A DNA stretch of 64,000 nucleotides from contig NZ_FNHN01000002.1 of the NCBI RefSeq assembly GCF_900103525.1, positions 248,001 to 312,000 on the forward strand, read 5' to 3'. Positions 36,188-45,505 of this stretch are shown one piece after another (the first letter of the stretch is position 1; each line of letters opens with the position of its first letter). Below the pieces are notes generated by a model. That model was given only the letters and a program-made list of their open reading frames with translations. It did not search any database and had not been told where the DNA came from. Position numbers and translations under genes: made by a program. The DNA is from Bacillus sp. OK048. GTDB lineage: Bacteria; Bacillota; Bacilli; Bacillales; Cytobacillaceae.

Positions 36188-37120
36188 TTAATAAACGGTT
36201 TCTTTGAAAAAGAATCCTGTATCTAATTTACGATTTGGCGGCTGAATTTCCTCAATGGATACTAAGAGATCATATTTTTTGTCCTCGTATAAATCAGGAT
36301 CTTCAAAAAATAAGTCAATCGCTTTACGATATACTTTTGTTACCTCAAGAAGATATTCGGAAGACTTTAATATCCCATCAATTTTAAATGAATCGACTCC
36401 GGCTTCTAACATTTCCTGAAGCTCATCGATCATACAAATATCATTCGGACTCATAATATGGGTGCCGTTCTCGTCTTCAAAAATTGGATATTTGTTTTCT
36501 CTTTCTTTATCGTGTAAAAACATATTTTTTTCTATTTTGCGGTTTTCAATTTCCATTACTTTCCCTTGATACTCATAATAATTACCTAGTAGGGAACGTT
36601 TTGATTGGAACATACAGCTCATTCCATGCACCTGTACCTCAATTTCAACTTCAGCATTTTCTTTAATTTCCACGATTGAATCCATATTGATTTCACGGGC
36701 AAGAACAGATCTTTTCGCGCCTTTTTTACCCCAATAGTTACACGAAAACCAATTGGTTCCAAGTGTTTCCGTGCTCCAATGAAGCTTCATATTTGGTGCG
36801 ACTTCACGAGCAGTCATTAATACAGCAGGGTCACCAAAAATAATTGCATCCGCATTTGCCTCTTGGACAAATTTAATATAATCACTTAACTCAGCTATTT
36901 TTTCATTATGGAAGATAGCATTAATCGCTACATAGACTTTTTTGCCCAGTCCATGTGCTAATTCAATAGCCTGTTTTACTTGATCTTTGTTAAATTCACC
37001 TGCTAAACGTAATCCATATCTCTGTTCACCAATGACAAACGCATCGGCACCAGCAGCAGCCAGCGGTGAAATATCGTCTATTGATACTGGAGTAACTATT
37101 AACTCGGTTTTTTTCAACAT
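36188..37120 (-). CDS. trhP1: Peptidase U32-type tRNA hydroxylation protein TrhP1 (YrrN)
   Basis: A 310-residue U32-family TIM-barrel protein and partner of TrhP2. The fold markers DAFVIGEQRYGLRLAGEFN and VQVHGMSCMFQSKRSLLGNY are present. It lacks the four-cysteine cluster seen in TrhP2, with only isolated cysteines in the corresponding region. GAGGTG lies four bases before the ATG at 37120. It is one of three co-transcribed genes (trmR-trhP1-trhP2) that make 5-methoxyuridine at the tRNA wobble position. Confidence 0.92.
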   Translation of the reverse strand: MLKKTELIVTPVSIDDISPLAAAGADAFVIGEQRYGLRLAGEFNKDQVKQAIELAHGLGKKVYVAINAIFHNEKIAELSDYIKFVQEANADAIIFGDPAVLMTAREVAPNMKLHWSTETLGTNWFSCNYWGKKGAKRSVLAREINMDSIVEIKENAEVEIEVQVHGMSCMFQSKRSLLGNYYEYQGKVMEIENRKIEKNMFLHDKERENKYPIFEDENGTHIMSPNDICMIDELQEMLEAGVDSFKIDGILKSSEYLLEVTKVYRKAIDLFFEDPDLYEDKKYDLLVSIEEIQPPNRKLDTGFFFKETVY

Positions 37121-37123
37121 GAT

Positions 37124-37765
37124 TCACCTCTTCTTTTTACTAATTGCGATTCCATCTCCAACGGGGAGAATGACAGTATGATAATCAAGATTATCCATCA
37201 GCCATTGGTTAAAACCATCTATTTTCTTGACTAGGTTACGAATCCGTTTCGATTCAATATCGGATTGAGTTACCAGTCCTTTAAATAAAACATTATCGGT
37301 TATGATGATTCCATCATCACAAAGGTACTTCGCATATATCTCAAAGAATTTTTGATATTGACCTTTTGCAGCATCAACAAAAATAGCATCGTACGGTGCA
37401 TGTTCACTTACAAGCTCCTCCACTTCAAGCGCATCACCTTTTATCAAATGGATTTGGCCTCCGTGCTTTGAGCGTACGAAAAATTCTTCAGCGGCATGAA
37501 TTCTATCTAAATCCCTTTCAATCGTTACGACTGACGCATTTGGAAGTGCCTCTGCCATTCTTAATGCTGAATAACCGATAGCAGTACCTACCTCGAGAAT
37601 TTTTTTGGCATTTTGAATTCTTAAGAGTTGCAGCAAAGCTTCAATCCCAACAAGCTCCATGATCGGTACCTTATTTTCCAATGCATACTTTTCCATTTCG
37701 ACAAATAATGATTCACGTCCTGGAAGTAGTTTCTCAATATAAGAATTCAGCTTTTCATTCAACAA
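37124..37765 (-). CDS. trmR: tRNA 5-hydroxyuridine methyltransferase TrmR (YrrM)
   Basis: A 213-residue SAM-dependent O-methyltransferase that turns 5-hydroxyuridine-34 into 5-methoxyuridine in tRNA. Motif I is KKILEVGTAIGYSALRMA, with the metal-binding aspartate in YDAIFVDAAKGQYQ and the following ITDNVLFKGLV. The start is the first of two consecutive TTG codons at 37765, with AGGTGA seven bases upstream. It lies directly before the two hydroxylation genes whose product it methylates, 3 bp from trhP1. Confidence 0.93.
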   Translation of the reverse strand: MLNEKLNSYIEKLLPGRESLFVEMEKYALENKVPIMELVGIEALLQLLRIQNAKKILEVGTAIGYSALRMAEALPNASVVTIERDLDRIHAAEEFFVRSKHGGQIHLIKGDALEVEELVSEHAPYDAIFVDAAKGQYQKFFEIYAKYLCDDGIIITDNVLFKGLVTQSDIESKRIRNLVKKIDGFNQWLMDNLDYHTVILPVGDGIAISKKKR

Positions 37766-37828
37766 GCTGCCATCACCTGCCTTTATCCTTTAAAAGCACT
37801 ATTGTCCTTGTTTAGCTCTTTAGACATG

Positions 37829-37856
37829 AAAAAATAGCGTTCTTAGAAACGCTATT
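37829..37856 (-). terminator. mltG terminator
   Basis: AATAGCGTT-6 nt-AACGCTATT (37833-37841, 37848-37856) followed by TTTTTTC on the minus strand, between mltG and trmR. Confidence 0.88.
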
Positions 37857-37927
37857 GCCTGTTCATAAAACACTTGAACTATTTTATCACAAACAAGGAG
37901 GAAAGAAAACTATTCCCTCCATGTAAC

Positions 37928-39064
37928 TTAATTATTATTGGTAATATATTTCGCTTTTGCTGCATTATGCTCGTCCAATGTATTGGTAAAAACGACATCC
38001 CCTTCACCTGTTGCAAGGAAGTATAAATGCTTCGTATCTTCAGGATGAATGGCTGCATCTATTGAATCCTTACCTGCATTTGCGATTGGACCAGGTGGAA
38101 GACCTTTATGTTTGTAAGTATTATAGGGAGATTTCACTTCTAAATCTACATATAATACTCGCTCTTTGTGTTTCCCTTGAGCATAAAGAACAGTTGGGTC
38201 TGTTTGCAGCGGCATCCCCTGTTCGATTCGATTATAAAATACGCTTGATATTTTTTTTCGGTCTGCTTTTTCCGTAGCCTCTTCTTCAATTAAAGAAGAC
38301 AAAGTTAATAATTGGTGGACTGTAAGCTCCTCATTGTCCGTTTCCTCCATATAGGAAGCTACTACCTTCCTCGTTTGTTGGAGCATAGTATCAACCATTT
38401 CTTCTACAGTAGGATTCTGCTTATAAAATGGATAGGTTGCTGGAAACAAATATCCTTCAAGAGGGTATTTTATGTTTGGGTTTAAGATATCTGTTGTTAA
38501 TAAATCAGGATATTTCGCCATCATCGTTTGAATAAATGTACGGTCGTTTAACTGATTCATAACTTCTTCTTCAGACTTATTTACTGGAGCACCCATGATT
38601 TGCGCAATTTCCTTTAATTGTTTCCCTTCTGGTATGGTTAACTGAAAGGCAGCCTGTTGGAGTACTTTTCCAGTTTTTAAGCGATTAATAATTTCTGGAA
38701 TTTCCATCGAGGGACTTAATTCATATTCCCCTGCCATAAAACCTGCTTCATTTTTAAATTTTACATAGTATTTAAAGATTTTAGCATCTTTGATAATTCC
38801 GCTTTCCTCTAATTTTTCAGAGATCCCTGTCACCGATGAACCAATAGGAATATCGACCTTTTTTTGAGTTTTATTATCCTTATCAACCGGCTGGAGCGCA
38901 GACTTAATGTAAAAATAACCCCCGCCGCCAATAATACCTAAAATTAGGACGGTCACGATGGTAATCGTTAGCACAATTTTCCGTACAATTCTTGCTTCAC
39001 TTTGGTGCTCAAGCATTTTTTTACGAATTACGTCTTTTTTCGAGTGTGTTTCTTCTGTTGACAT
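37928..39064 (-). CDS. mltG: Endolytic murein transglycosylase MltG
   Basis: A 378-residue membrane protein that cuts nascent glycan strands and sets their length. A cytoplasmic N-terminus is followed by one membrane helix (IVLTITIVTVLILGIIGGGGYF), a LysM-like subdomain and the YceG catalytic domain, with the catalytic glutamate region LTLSSLIEEEATEKADRKKI and YNRIEQGMPLQTDPTVLYA. I start at the ATG 39064 after GGGAGGG; the frame extends 47 codons upstream without support. Full length. Confidence 0.94.
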   Translation of the reverse strand: MSTEETHSKKDVIRKKMLEHQSEARIVRKIVLTITIVTVLILGIIGGGGYFYIKSALQPVDKDNKTQKKVDIPIGSSVTGISEKLEESGIIKDAKIFKYYVKFKNEAGFMAGEYELSPSMEIPEIINRLKTGKVLQQAAFQLTIPEGKQLKEIAQIMGAPVNKSEEEVMNQLNDRTFIQTMMAKYPDLLTTDILNPNIKYPLEGYLFPATYPFYKQNPTVEEMVDTMLQQTRKVVASYMEETDNEELTVHQLLTLSSLIEEEATEKADRKKISSVFYNRIEQGMPLQTDPTVLYAQGKHKERVLYVDLEVKSPYNTYKHKGLPPGPIANAGKDSIDAAIHPEDTKHLYFLATGEGDVVFTNTLDEHNAAKAKYITNNN

Positions 39065-39203
39065 ATTATTACCCTCCCATAAGCCCAGAAACATATATCT
39101 TTCAAACTCTTTTTTTAAATTAGTAAATTGCTTATCAGATATTATTTCAGCATAAAGAGAGAAAAATGTCAATTTTTCTGCGAAAGCGCATTCAAAACGT
39201 ATC

Positions 39204-39236
39204 AAAAAAAACGACCCCGTTTTTAGGATCGTTCTT
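39204..39236 (-). terminator. Terminator of the yrzL-ruvX-yrzB operon
   Basis: On the minus strand AACGATCC-TAAAAAC-GGGTCGTT followed by TTTTTTTT, just after the yrzB stop. Confidence 0.85.
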
Positions 39237-39243
39237 AATAGTT

Positions 39244-39537
39244 TTATTCTTCGTCGTCTTCTTGTTCATCATAGAAGGTATTGAGCATTTCCTCAACCAT
39301 ATCCCATTCTTCTTCGGTTTCGATTGGGATTAATTCCCCTTCGCCGTCCTCATCATTAGGATTGAAGGCATAGGCATGAATCTCTGGACCTTCTTCATCG
39401 TCTTCTACTCCACCAACTTGTTGAAACAATACGTACGACTTTCCAAAGTCCTCTGATTCAAATGTAAATAGTACTTCACATAATTGTTCGTTACCTTTTT
39501 CATCTACAATCGTAATTTGATTTTCTCCGTGTTCCAT
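39244..39537 (-). CDS. yrzB: YrzB family acidic protein (DUF1292)
   Basis: A 97-residue, very acidic protein (start [20 protein letters not shown], end [10 protein letters not shown]) of the DUF1292 family, conserved in firmicutes after ruvX. No function has been established. The ATG at 39537 has a plausible GAGGTGAC site. It is the last gene of alaS-yrzL-ruvX-yrzB, 12 bp after ruvX and followed by a terminator. Confidence 0.9.
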   Translation of the reverse strand: MEHGENQITIVDEKGNEQLCEVLFTFESEDFGKSYVLFQQVGGVEDDEEGPEIHAYAFNPNDEDGEGELIPIETEEEWDMVEEMLNTFYDEQEDDEE

Positions 39538-39549
39538 AACGTCACCTCA

Positions 39550-39966
39550 TTAATTTTTGCTATCAAGATAGCCTTGTAAAATCATCATTGCTGCCATTTT
39601 ATCAATTACTTTTTTCCGCTTTTTGCGGCTTACATCCGCTTCAAGCAAAACTCGTTCCGCTGCCATTGTCGTTAAACGCTCGTCCCACAAAATGGTTGAA
39701 ACGAAAAATCGATCTTCAATTTGCTCTGCGTAACGCTTGCTCGCTTCAGCACGGGGTCCAATCGAACCATTCATATTCTTTGGCAGACCGATGACAACTT
39801 GACTAATTCCATACTCTTTTATTAATTGACCAATTTCTTCAAAACCAAACTTATTTTTTTCCTCGTCGATTTTGAGGGTTTTGAGGCCCTGTGCAGTCCA
39901 GCCAAGTTCATCACTTATGGCAATACCGACTGTCTTCGAGCCTACATCTAATCCCATAATCCGCAT
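39550..39966 (-). CDS. ruvX: Holliday junction resolvase-like nuclease RuvX/YqgF
   Basis: A 138-residue RNase H-fold protein of the YqgF family: [20 protein letters not shown] at the N-terminus carries the first catalytic aspartate, with later acidic residues in [15 protein letters not shown] and the C-terminal [17 protein letters not shown]. Family members act in 16S rRNA 5' processing and possibly on branched DNA. Called YrrK in B. subtilis. It lies 3 bp after yrzL. Confidence 0.93.
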   Translation of the reverse strand: MRIMGLDVGSKTVGIAISDELGWTAQGLKTLKIDEEKNKFGFEEIGQLIKEYGISQVVIGLPKNMNGSIGPRAEASKRYAEQIEDRFFVSTILWDERLTTMAAERVLLEADVSRKKRKKVIDKMAAMMILQGYLDSKN

Positions 39967-39969
39967 TTC

Positions 39970-40236
39970 TTAAGCCTCACGTCGTTGTTTTAAATAGGAT
40001 TTTACTAATTCTTCAATAATTTCGTCCCGCTCAAGTTTACGAATGATATTTCTAGCATCCCGATGACGGGGGATATAAGCTGGATCTCCGGAAAGTAAAT
40101 ATCCGACGATTTGATTAATTGGGTTATACCCTTTTTCCTGTAAGGCCTCATAAACTTGAAGGAGAACATCATTTACATCATGTTCAAAAGGCTCTTCAGG
40201 AAAATTAAACCTCATCGTTTTATCAAATGAGCTCAT
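39970..40236 (-). CDS. yrzL: IreB family regulatory phosphoprotein YrzL
   Basis: An 88-residue protein ([20 protein letters not shown] to [12 protein letters not shown]) of the IreB/DUF965 family. In Enterococcus IreB is phosphorylated on threonines by the PASTA kinase IreK and modulates cephalosporin tolerance. I use the ATG at 40236, six bases after GAGGTG, giving the B. subtilis YrzL length; the ATG three codons earlier overlaps the site. It lies between alaS and ruvX. Confidence 0.92.
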   Translation of the reverse strand: MSSFDKTMRFNFPEEPFEHDVNDVLLQVYEALQEKGYNPINQIVGYLLSGDPAYIPRHRDARNIIRKLERDEIIEELVKSYLKQRREA

Positions 40237-40320
40237 TTCATGCACCTCGCATTTTTAGTAGAGGAGAGAACTACCATTATTACCTATTTTATCTACATTT
40301 TACACTACTTTGTCTCATTA

Positions 40321-42954
40321 TCAAATTGATTTTACCCATTCGTCTACGAATTGCAGGGCAGAATCAAGTTTTTCCGGATCTTTCCCACCAGCCTGAGCCA
40401 TATCTGGACGGCCGCCGCCGCCTCCGCCACATCGAGTTGCCACTTCTTTGATTAATTTACCAGCATGGTAACCCTTATCAATTAAATCCTTCGTCACAGC
40501 AGCAATTAAATTGACCTTACCTTCATTTACACTTCCAAGAAGGATAACAGCTGATCCGACTTTTTGCTTCAAGTCATCCGCCATATTTCGCAGGTTATTC
40601 ATATCAGACGCTTGAACCCTTGCCGCTACTACGGTTACACCGTCAATCTGCTTTGCTTTTGAGGCTAAGTTACCCGCTTCAATATTGCCTAATTTAGCCG
40701 CAAGCGATTCATTTTCCCGTTGAAGTTGTTTGATTTCAGCCATTAAAGCTTCGATTCGGTTAACGACTTCTTTAGGATTGGTTTTCAACGTCCCGGCTGC
40801 ATCCTTTAGTAACCCGACTTGGTCATTCATCAATTGATAAGCTGATTCGCCGGTAACGGCTTCAATTCTTCTTGTGCCAGCTCCGATTCCGCCTTCAGAA
40901 ACAATTTTAAACAGTCCAATGACAGATGTATTTGGTACATGACAGCCACCGCAAAGCTCTAAGCTATAATCACCGACTTTTACAACCCGAACAATCTCAC
41001 CATATTTTTCACCAAAGAGAGCCATTGCCCCCATTGCTTTTGCTTCAGCAATTGGCTTTAAGTTAATGTCGACTTCAATATTTTTCCAAATTTTCTCGTT
41101 AACGATTTTCTCAATTTCCTCTAGTTCTTCTGGTTTTACTTGACCAAAGTGTGAGAAATCAAACCGGAGACGATCTGGTTCCACTAGTGACCCTGCTTGG
41201 TTTACATGCGTTCCCAATACATCTTTCAATGCCTGATGAAGCAAGTGAGTAGCGGTATGATTTTTTATCGTTTGGACACGATTATCTTGATTAACCGTAG
41301 CTGTCACTTTTGCATCGGTTTTTAAAATTCCAGACTCGACAACGACCCGATGAAGATTTTGACCATTTGGAGCTTTTTGCACATCCTTGACGGCAACTGC
41401 AACTCCTTCGGCATAAATCATGCCGCGATCGGCAATTTGTCCGCCGCTCTCAGCATAAAATGGTGTTACATCAAGGATGATTTGTACCTCATCCCCACTA
41501 AATGCTTCTTCAGTTCGTTCACCATTTTTAATGATGGCCACAACAGTTGAGCTCGTTTGCAGCTGGTCATAACCAACAAACTGACTTTCAACTGTAATGT
41601 CACCTAATACTCCGCCTTGAACCTGCATGCTGCCGACATCATGACGAGCGGCACGAGCACGTTCCCGCTGCGATTCCATTTCCGTTTCAAACCCAACATG
41701 GTCCAGCTTCATGCCTTCTTCTTCTGCATATTCCTCTGTTAATTCAACCGGAAACCCATACGTATCATAAAGACGGAATACATCACTACCAGAAATCGTA
41801 TTGCTGCCTTTTTCCTTCTCTTTTTTGATTACATTGCCAAGTATAGCCAAACCTTCATGTAACGTTTCATGGAAACGTTCTTCTTCATTCTTAATCACTT
41901 TTTGAATAAACTCTGTCTTGTCCTTTACCTCCGGATAGAAATCAGCCATGATTTCTCCTACCACTGGAACAAGTTCAAACATAAATGGACGGCTGATATT
42001 GATTTGCTTTGCATAACGGACAGCCCGGCGAAGTAAGCGGCGTAAAACATACCCACGTCCTTCGTTCGAAGGCAATGCTCCATCTCCAACAGCAAAGGCA
42101 ACCGTACGAATGTGGTCGGCAATCACTTTAAATGCAGTATCCTTTTCTTTCTCAACACCATATTTCACACCAGAAATCTCTTCTGTTGCTTTGATGATAG
42201 GAATGAACAAATCCGTATCAAAGTTAGTAGGCACGTTTTGAACGACGGAAGCCATTCTTTCTAGACCCATTCCGGTATCAATATTTTTCTTTGGCAGTGG
42301 GGTATACGTCCCGTCCGGATTATGGTTAAACTGTGAAAACACAAGATTCCAAACTTCTAAATAACGCTCATTCTCACCGCCAGGATATAATTCTGGATCT
42401 GATGGATCATCTCCGTACTCTGGACCGCGGTCATAGAAGATTTCTGTATTCGGTCCGCTTGGGCCTTCACCAATGTCCCAGAAGTTCCCTTCAAGACGGA
42501 TAATACGTTCCTCTGGTATACCAATCTTTTTATTCCAAAGTTCAAACGCTTCATGGTCCTCCGGGTGAATGGTAACGGAAAGTTGTTCTGGATCCCAGCC
42601 AATCCATTTTTTATCGGTTAAGAATTCCCAAGCCCACTCAATCGCTTCTTCTTTGAAATATTCACCAATAGAAAAGTTCCCAAGCATTTCGAAAAAAGTA
42701 TGATGACGTGCAGTCTTGCCGACATTTTCGATATCGTTGGTACGAATTGATTTTTGAGCATTGGTAATCCTTGGGTTTTCTGGAATAACTCGTCCATCAA
42801 AATATTTTTTTAGTGTGGCAACACCACTATTAATCCACAATAAAGTTGGATCATCATGTGGAACAAGCGGGGCACTCGGTTCAACCGCATGCCCTTTTTC
42901 CTGAAAAAAATCTAAATACATTCTACGAATTTCCGAACCTGTTAAGTACTTCAT
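40321..42954 (-). CDS. alaS: Alanyl-tRNA synthetase
   Basis: AlaS charges tRNA-Ala and edits Ser and Gly mischarging. The 877-residue protein has the class II catalytic core at the N-terminus ([36 protein letters not shown]), the editing domain with [11 protein letters not shown] and the zinc motif [11 protein letters not shown], and the C-terminal DHHA1 domain with a six-glycine run before [12 protein letters not shown]. An AAAGGAGG site precedes the ATG. It is preceded by an Ala T-box leader, so expression rises when tRNA-Ala is uncharged. Confidence 0.98.
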   Translation of the reverse strand: MKYLTGSEIRRMYLDFFQEKGHAVEPSAPLVPHDDPTLLWINSGVATLKKYFDGRVIPENPRITNAQKSIRTNDIENVGKTARHHTFFEMLGNFSIGEYFKEEAIEWAWEFLTDKKWIGWDPEQLSVTIHPEDHEAFELWNKKIGIPEERIIRLEGNFWDIGEGPSGPNTEIFYDRGPEYGDDPSDPELYPGGENERYLEVWNLVFSQFNHNPDGTYTPLPKKNIDTGMGLERMASVVQNVPTNFDTDLFIPIIKATEEISGVKYGVEKEKDTAFKVIADHIRTVAFAVGDGALPSNEGRGYVLRRLLRRAVRYAKQINISRPFMFELVPVVGEIMADFYPEVKDKTEFIQKVIKNEEERFHETLHEGLAILGNVIKKEKEKGSNTISGSDVFRLYDTYGFPVELTEEYAEEEGMKLDHVGFETEMESQRERARAARHDVGSMQVQGGVLGDITVESQFVGYDQLQTSSTVVAIIKNGERTEEAFSGDEVQIILDVTPFYAESGGQIADRGMIYAEGVAVAVKDVQKAPNGQNLHRVVVESGILKTDAKVTATVNQDNRVQTIKNHTATHLLHQALKDVLGTHVNQAGSLVEPDRLRFDFSHFGQVKPEELEEIEKIVNEKIWKNIEVDINLKPIAEAKAMGAMALFGEKYGEIVRVVKVGDYSLELCGGCHVPNTSVIGLFKIVSEGGIGAGTRRIEAVTGESAYQLMNDQVGLLKDAAGTLKTNPKEVVNRIEALMAEIKQLQRENESLAAKLGNIEAGNLASKAKQIDGVTVVAARVQASDMNNLRNMADDLKQKVGSAVILLGSVNEGKVNLIAAVTKDLIDKGYHAGKLIKEVATRCGGGGGGRPDMAQAGGKDPEKLDSALQFVDEWVKSI

Positions 42955-42984
42955 TTTTAGACCTCCTTTAATTTAAAAAAGAAC

Positions 42985-43237
42985 ACAAAAAAGCCCTCAT
43001 CCCTAACAGGGACGAGAGCACTCCTCGCGGTACCACCCTGATTATGAACATCGAAACAAGTTTGTTCATCTCTCAAAAAATGCCTTAACGCGGCAATAAC
43101 GGCAGTGATTAGCTGCACTCCGGACTAGCTTTCTGTTATCCTTCATCTAGAGCTTCTCACAGCCAAGGAAGCTCCTCTCTTAAAGATGGACTACAACGTA
43201 CTGGGTCCTTCAACATGTTAATCCAAAATATTCTATA
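42985..43237 (-). ncRNA. T-box riboswitch, alanine, upstream of alaS
   Basis: The T-box sequence AGGGTGGTACCGCG lies at 43026-43039, followed by a terminator (CTCTCGTCCCT...AGGGATGAGGGC-TTTTTTG, 42987-43019). Stem I contains GGAC/GTCC bracketing a candidate GCU alanine specifier codon (43127-43129) followed by A. Uncharged tRNA-Ala pairing would favour the antiterminator. Confidence 0.95.
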
Positions 43238-43242
43238 AAGGG

Positions 43243-43271
43243 ATTATAGCTACACAAAAAACGTTTGTCAA
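43243..43271 (-). promoter_or_regulatory. Consensus sigma-A promoter of the alaS T-box
   Basis: Exact TTGACA (43266-43271), 17-base spacer and exact TATAAT (43243-43248) on the minus strand, in the 48 bp between yrrI and the leader. Confidence 0.93.
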
Positions 43272-43284
43272 TTGGATAACAGCG

Positions 43285-44364
43285 TTATGGTGCCTGATCA
43301 TTCACTTTTTTGCGGATGAAATGGTTTTTAGCATGCAGGATGCTGACTTTTAGGACTACAAGAACGGGTACAGCTACGATCATCCCCATAATCCCACCAA
43401 TTTCCCCTCCCGCCGTTAAGGCAACCATGATCATTAGCGGGTGCATATGTAGACTTTTTCCAACAATATAGGGTGACAAAATATTTCCTTCTAAAAATTG
43501 CAATCCAAAAACGATTACGATAGTAATAATCACTAATTTTACAGATCCTGTTGCAGCAATAATCACTGCTGGGACAGCCCCAATAATCGGACCAAAATAG
43601 GGAATAACATTTGTGACCCCAATGATCAGGCCTAATAATAAGGGATATTTCAGATGAAAAATCCAAAATAAAAGCGATGAAAGACTACCGATAATGAGAC
43701 ACACAAGGAGTTGGCCTCTAATATAACTTCCAAGTGAATCATCAATATCTCTAAGAAATCGTGTTCCCTTCCGCCGCCATTTTTTAGGAGTAAGATACCA
43801 CACAGCTCTCTTCATGATCGAAAAATCCTTAAGCATGTAAAAGGCAATAAACGGAATAATCATAATGGCAAATGCAAAATTCAAAAAATGCAGCATGGAA
43901 TCGACGATTTTGGTTAGTAGGGCATCTAATTTTTTTTCGAATCCAATAATTCCTGCATTGATTTGCTCTTGAAGGCCGTCTGGCCATTCACGTGTATGTG
44001 ATTGGAGAGCTTTTATCCAATTCCGGTATTGCTCGGCTAGAATTGGAGCACTCTCTGCAAGTTCTTTTACTTGTGAAATAAACACTGGGATACCTTTGTA
44101 TAGACCAAAGCCAATGCCGCCAAAAAAAAGAAAATAAATAGAAAATACTGCGACACCTCTATGTAATCCTTTTTCATGTAATTTTTCTACAATTGGATGA
44201 AGTAAATAGGTGATAAACGCTCCAATAAAAAAGGGGAGCATGATAATTAGTGCCATTTTTACGATTGGTAACCAAACAAATCGAATTTTTAAAAACATGT
44301 AAATGGCAATAAGTAAAAGGAGCAAAAATCCGATTCGATAAAACCATTTAACCTGAATATCCAC
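43285..44364 (-). CDS. yrrI: AI-2E family transporter YrrI
   Basis: A 359-residue integral membrane protein of the AI-2E/PurR-regulated permease family with about eight helices. An N-terminal pair is followed by a loop and a helix bundle including VIPYFGPIIGAVPAV and the C-terminal GGEIGGIMGMIVAVPVLVVL. Substrates of the family vary (autoinducer-2 export, sodium/proton exchange) and none can be assigned here. I start at the GTG 44364, nine bases after AAGGAGG; an ATG at 44388 lies upstream of that site. It is transcribed separately from alaS. Confidence 0.88.
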   Translation of the reverse strand: MDIQVKWFYRIGFLLLLLIAIYMFLKIRFVWLPIVKMALIIMLPFFIGAFITYLLHPIVEKLHEKGLHRGVAVFSIYFLFFGGIGFGLYKGIPVFISQVKELAESAPILAEQYRNWIKALQSHTREWPDGLQEQINAGIIGFEKKLDALLTKIVDSMLHFLNFAFAIMIIPFIAFYMLKDFSIMKRAVWYLTPKKWRRKGTRFLRDIDDSLGSYIRGQLLVCLIIGSLSSLLFWIFHLKYPLLLGLIIGVTNVIPYFGPIIGAVPAVIIAATGSVKLVIITIVIVFGLQFLEGNILSPYIVGKSLHMHPLMIMVALTAGGEIGGIMGMIVAVPVLVVLKVSILHAKNHFIRKKVNDQAP

Positions 44365-44423
44365 CGTTACATGCCTCCTTATTACCATTATTTTTAGAGA
44401 CTACTAGCGGATTTATACATTAA

Positions 44424-44450
44424 TAAAAATCCCCCTCATGTTGAGGGGGA
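44424..44450 (-). terminator. yrzQ terminator
   Basis: ATCCCCCTC and GAGGGGGA pair around a 5-nt loop; ATTTTTATT follows on the minus strand. Confidence 0.85.
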
Positions 44451-44457
44451 GTGATTT

Positions 44458-44592
44458 CTAGAATAAAGCTCGCTTTACTTTCCTTTGCATTCGTTTCATT
44501 TGACGGCCAGACATCATGTTGTTTCTCTGGGCAATATTATATGCCGCCATCCCAACACCAAATGCTACAACCGAAGTCATTACTTTATTCAT
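44458..44592 (-). CDS. yrzQ: YrzQ-like small protein (DUF3918)
   Basis: A 44-residue basic protein, MNKVMTSVVAFGVGMAAYNI followed by a methionine- and arginine-rich tail ending RKVKRALF. It fits the YrzQ/DUF3918 family seen at this locus in Bacillus: a hydrophobic N-terminal helix with a basic tail suggesting membrane association. AGAGGTGAG precedes the ATG at 44592 and a strong terminator follows. Function unknown. It lies between yrzR and yrrI. Confidence 0.75.
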   Translation of the reverse strand: MNKVMTSVVAFGVGMAAYNIAQRNNMMSGRQMKRMQRKVKRALF

Positions 44593-44640
44593 ACGTCTCA
44601 CCTCTTTGAGTAGTTTGCAGTTCTAAAACTTTGACTACCT

Positions 44641-44700
44641 CTAGCTGAAGCGCCTAGGAAAAAATGAACTGCTTTTTTCCCTAATTCAAGGCGCTTTACT
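44641..44700. repeat. Intergenic palindromic repeat, copy 2 (short form)
   Basis: A shortened, inverted relative of the repeat at 5581-5722. Arms AAGCGCC (44648-44654) and GGCGCTT (44690-44696) enclose the hairpin GGAAAAAA-8 nt-TTTTTTCC (44657-44680). The arm sequence differs from copy 1 (AGTGACT/AGTCACT), but both arms changed together, keeping the pairing. It ends at the yrzR stop codon. Confidence 0.7.
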
Positions 44701-44892
44701 TTAAATGGTGTACCGACGCTCTTCTTCTTCAAACAAGTCATCTAAGGAACTAAGTGTGCCATCTTCTTCGACTTGATGGGTATTAATAATACCTTTGGCA
44801 AGAGACAATTCAATAAAACAATTCCAGCAATAATATTGGTTTATTCCGATTTTGCCGATATCCTTGCTCTGACAATTGGGACACTTTAACAT
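44701..44892 (-). CDS. yrzR: Zinc-ribbon small protein YrzR
   Basis: A 63-residue protein with two CXXC knuckles (LKCPNCQSKDIGKIG and YYCWNCFIEL) likely binding one zinc, followed by an acidic tail (LDDLFEEEERRYTI). It resembles B. subtilis YrzR, next to yrrD. Function unknown. I use the ATG at 44892, six bases after GAGGTG. The 3' end touches the palindromic repeat copy 2. It lies 10 bp downstream of yrrD and is probably co-transcribed. Confidence 0.8.
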   Translation of the reverse strand: MLKCPNCQSKDIGKIGINQYYCWNCFIELSLAKGIINTHQVEEDGTLSSLDDLFEEEERRYTI

Positions 44893-44902
44893 GAAAGACA
44901 CC

Positions 44903-45379
44903 TCACGTATGGTTTACGTCTACGATGATGGCATCCTTTCCGATCGCAGGGGGCTTATCGGATTTTACTATCTGTTTCCCTTCTGTAATGTCCGAAAAGA
45001 AACCATCCGTAATTTCGTACCCTATGATTGTTCCCAATTCTTCATGAAAATATACATCCTCCAATAAACCAAGTGACTCTCCGCTTTTGGATAGTAGCAT
45101 TTTTCCGTTTAGAGAGTGTTGGTGGTGCAGGGTATATTCTGGATTTGTTTTAAGTCTCTCCAGGAAATTATCATTTTCAATAATAACCCCATCACCGCCA
45201 AATGATGCCACATCTTTAATATCCAGAAAATAGGCTTGCTTGAAAAAAACGCCTTTCTTAACCAAGAGGCCTTTAACGACCCCTTCATTCGTGATACACA
45301 AGTCAGTGACTTCTGCAATTTTTGCGCCAGTGTTTGACGCAAAGACCGGCTGCCCTTTTAATAAAGAAAATGTTCGCAA
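44903..45379 (-). CDS. yrrD: PRC-barrel domain protein YrrD
   Basis: A 158-residue protein with two PRC-barrel-like domains (FSLLKGQPVFASNTGAKI and HSLNGKMLLSKSGESLG). In B. subtilis yrrD is linked to sporulation or nutrient adaptation, but no activity is known. The start is a TTG at 45379 with AGGAGGTG about ten bases upstream. That site lies within the longer open frame, so the upstream codons are not translated. It lies in an operon with yrzR. Confidence 0.8.
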   Translation of the reverse strand: MRTFSLLKGQPVFASNTGAKIAEVTDLCITNEGVVKGLLVKKGVFFKQAYFLDIKDVASFGGDGVIIENDNFLERLKTNPEYTLHHQHSLNGKMLLSKSGESLGLLEDVYFHEELGTIIGYEITDGFFSDITEGKQIVKSDKPPAIGKDAIIVDVNHT

Positions 45380-45505
45380 AAGAGTGTCCCACCTCCTGTG
45401 AACATTTATAGTTTCGGCTAATTTACATGAAATCATTAGGTGTAAGGTTTTCCATTGTAGATTGGATTTAACCCTTTATTTCCCAAGGCCTCCAACATAA
45501 TGCAT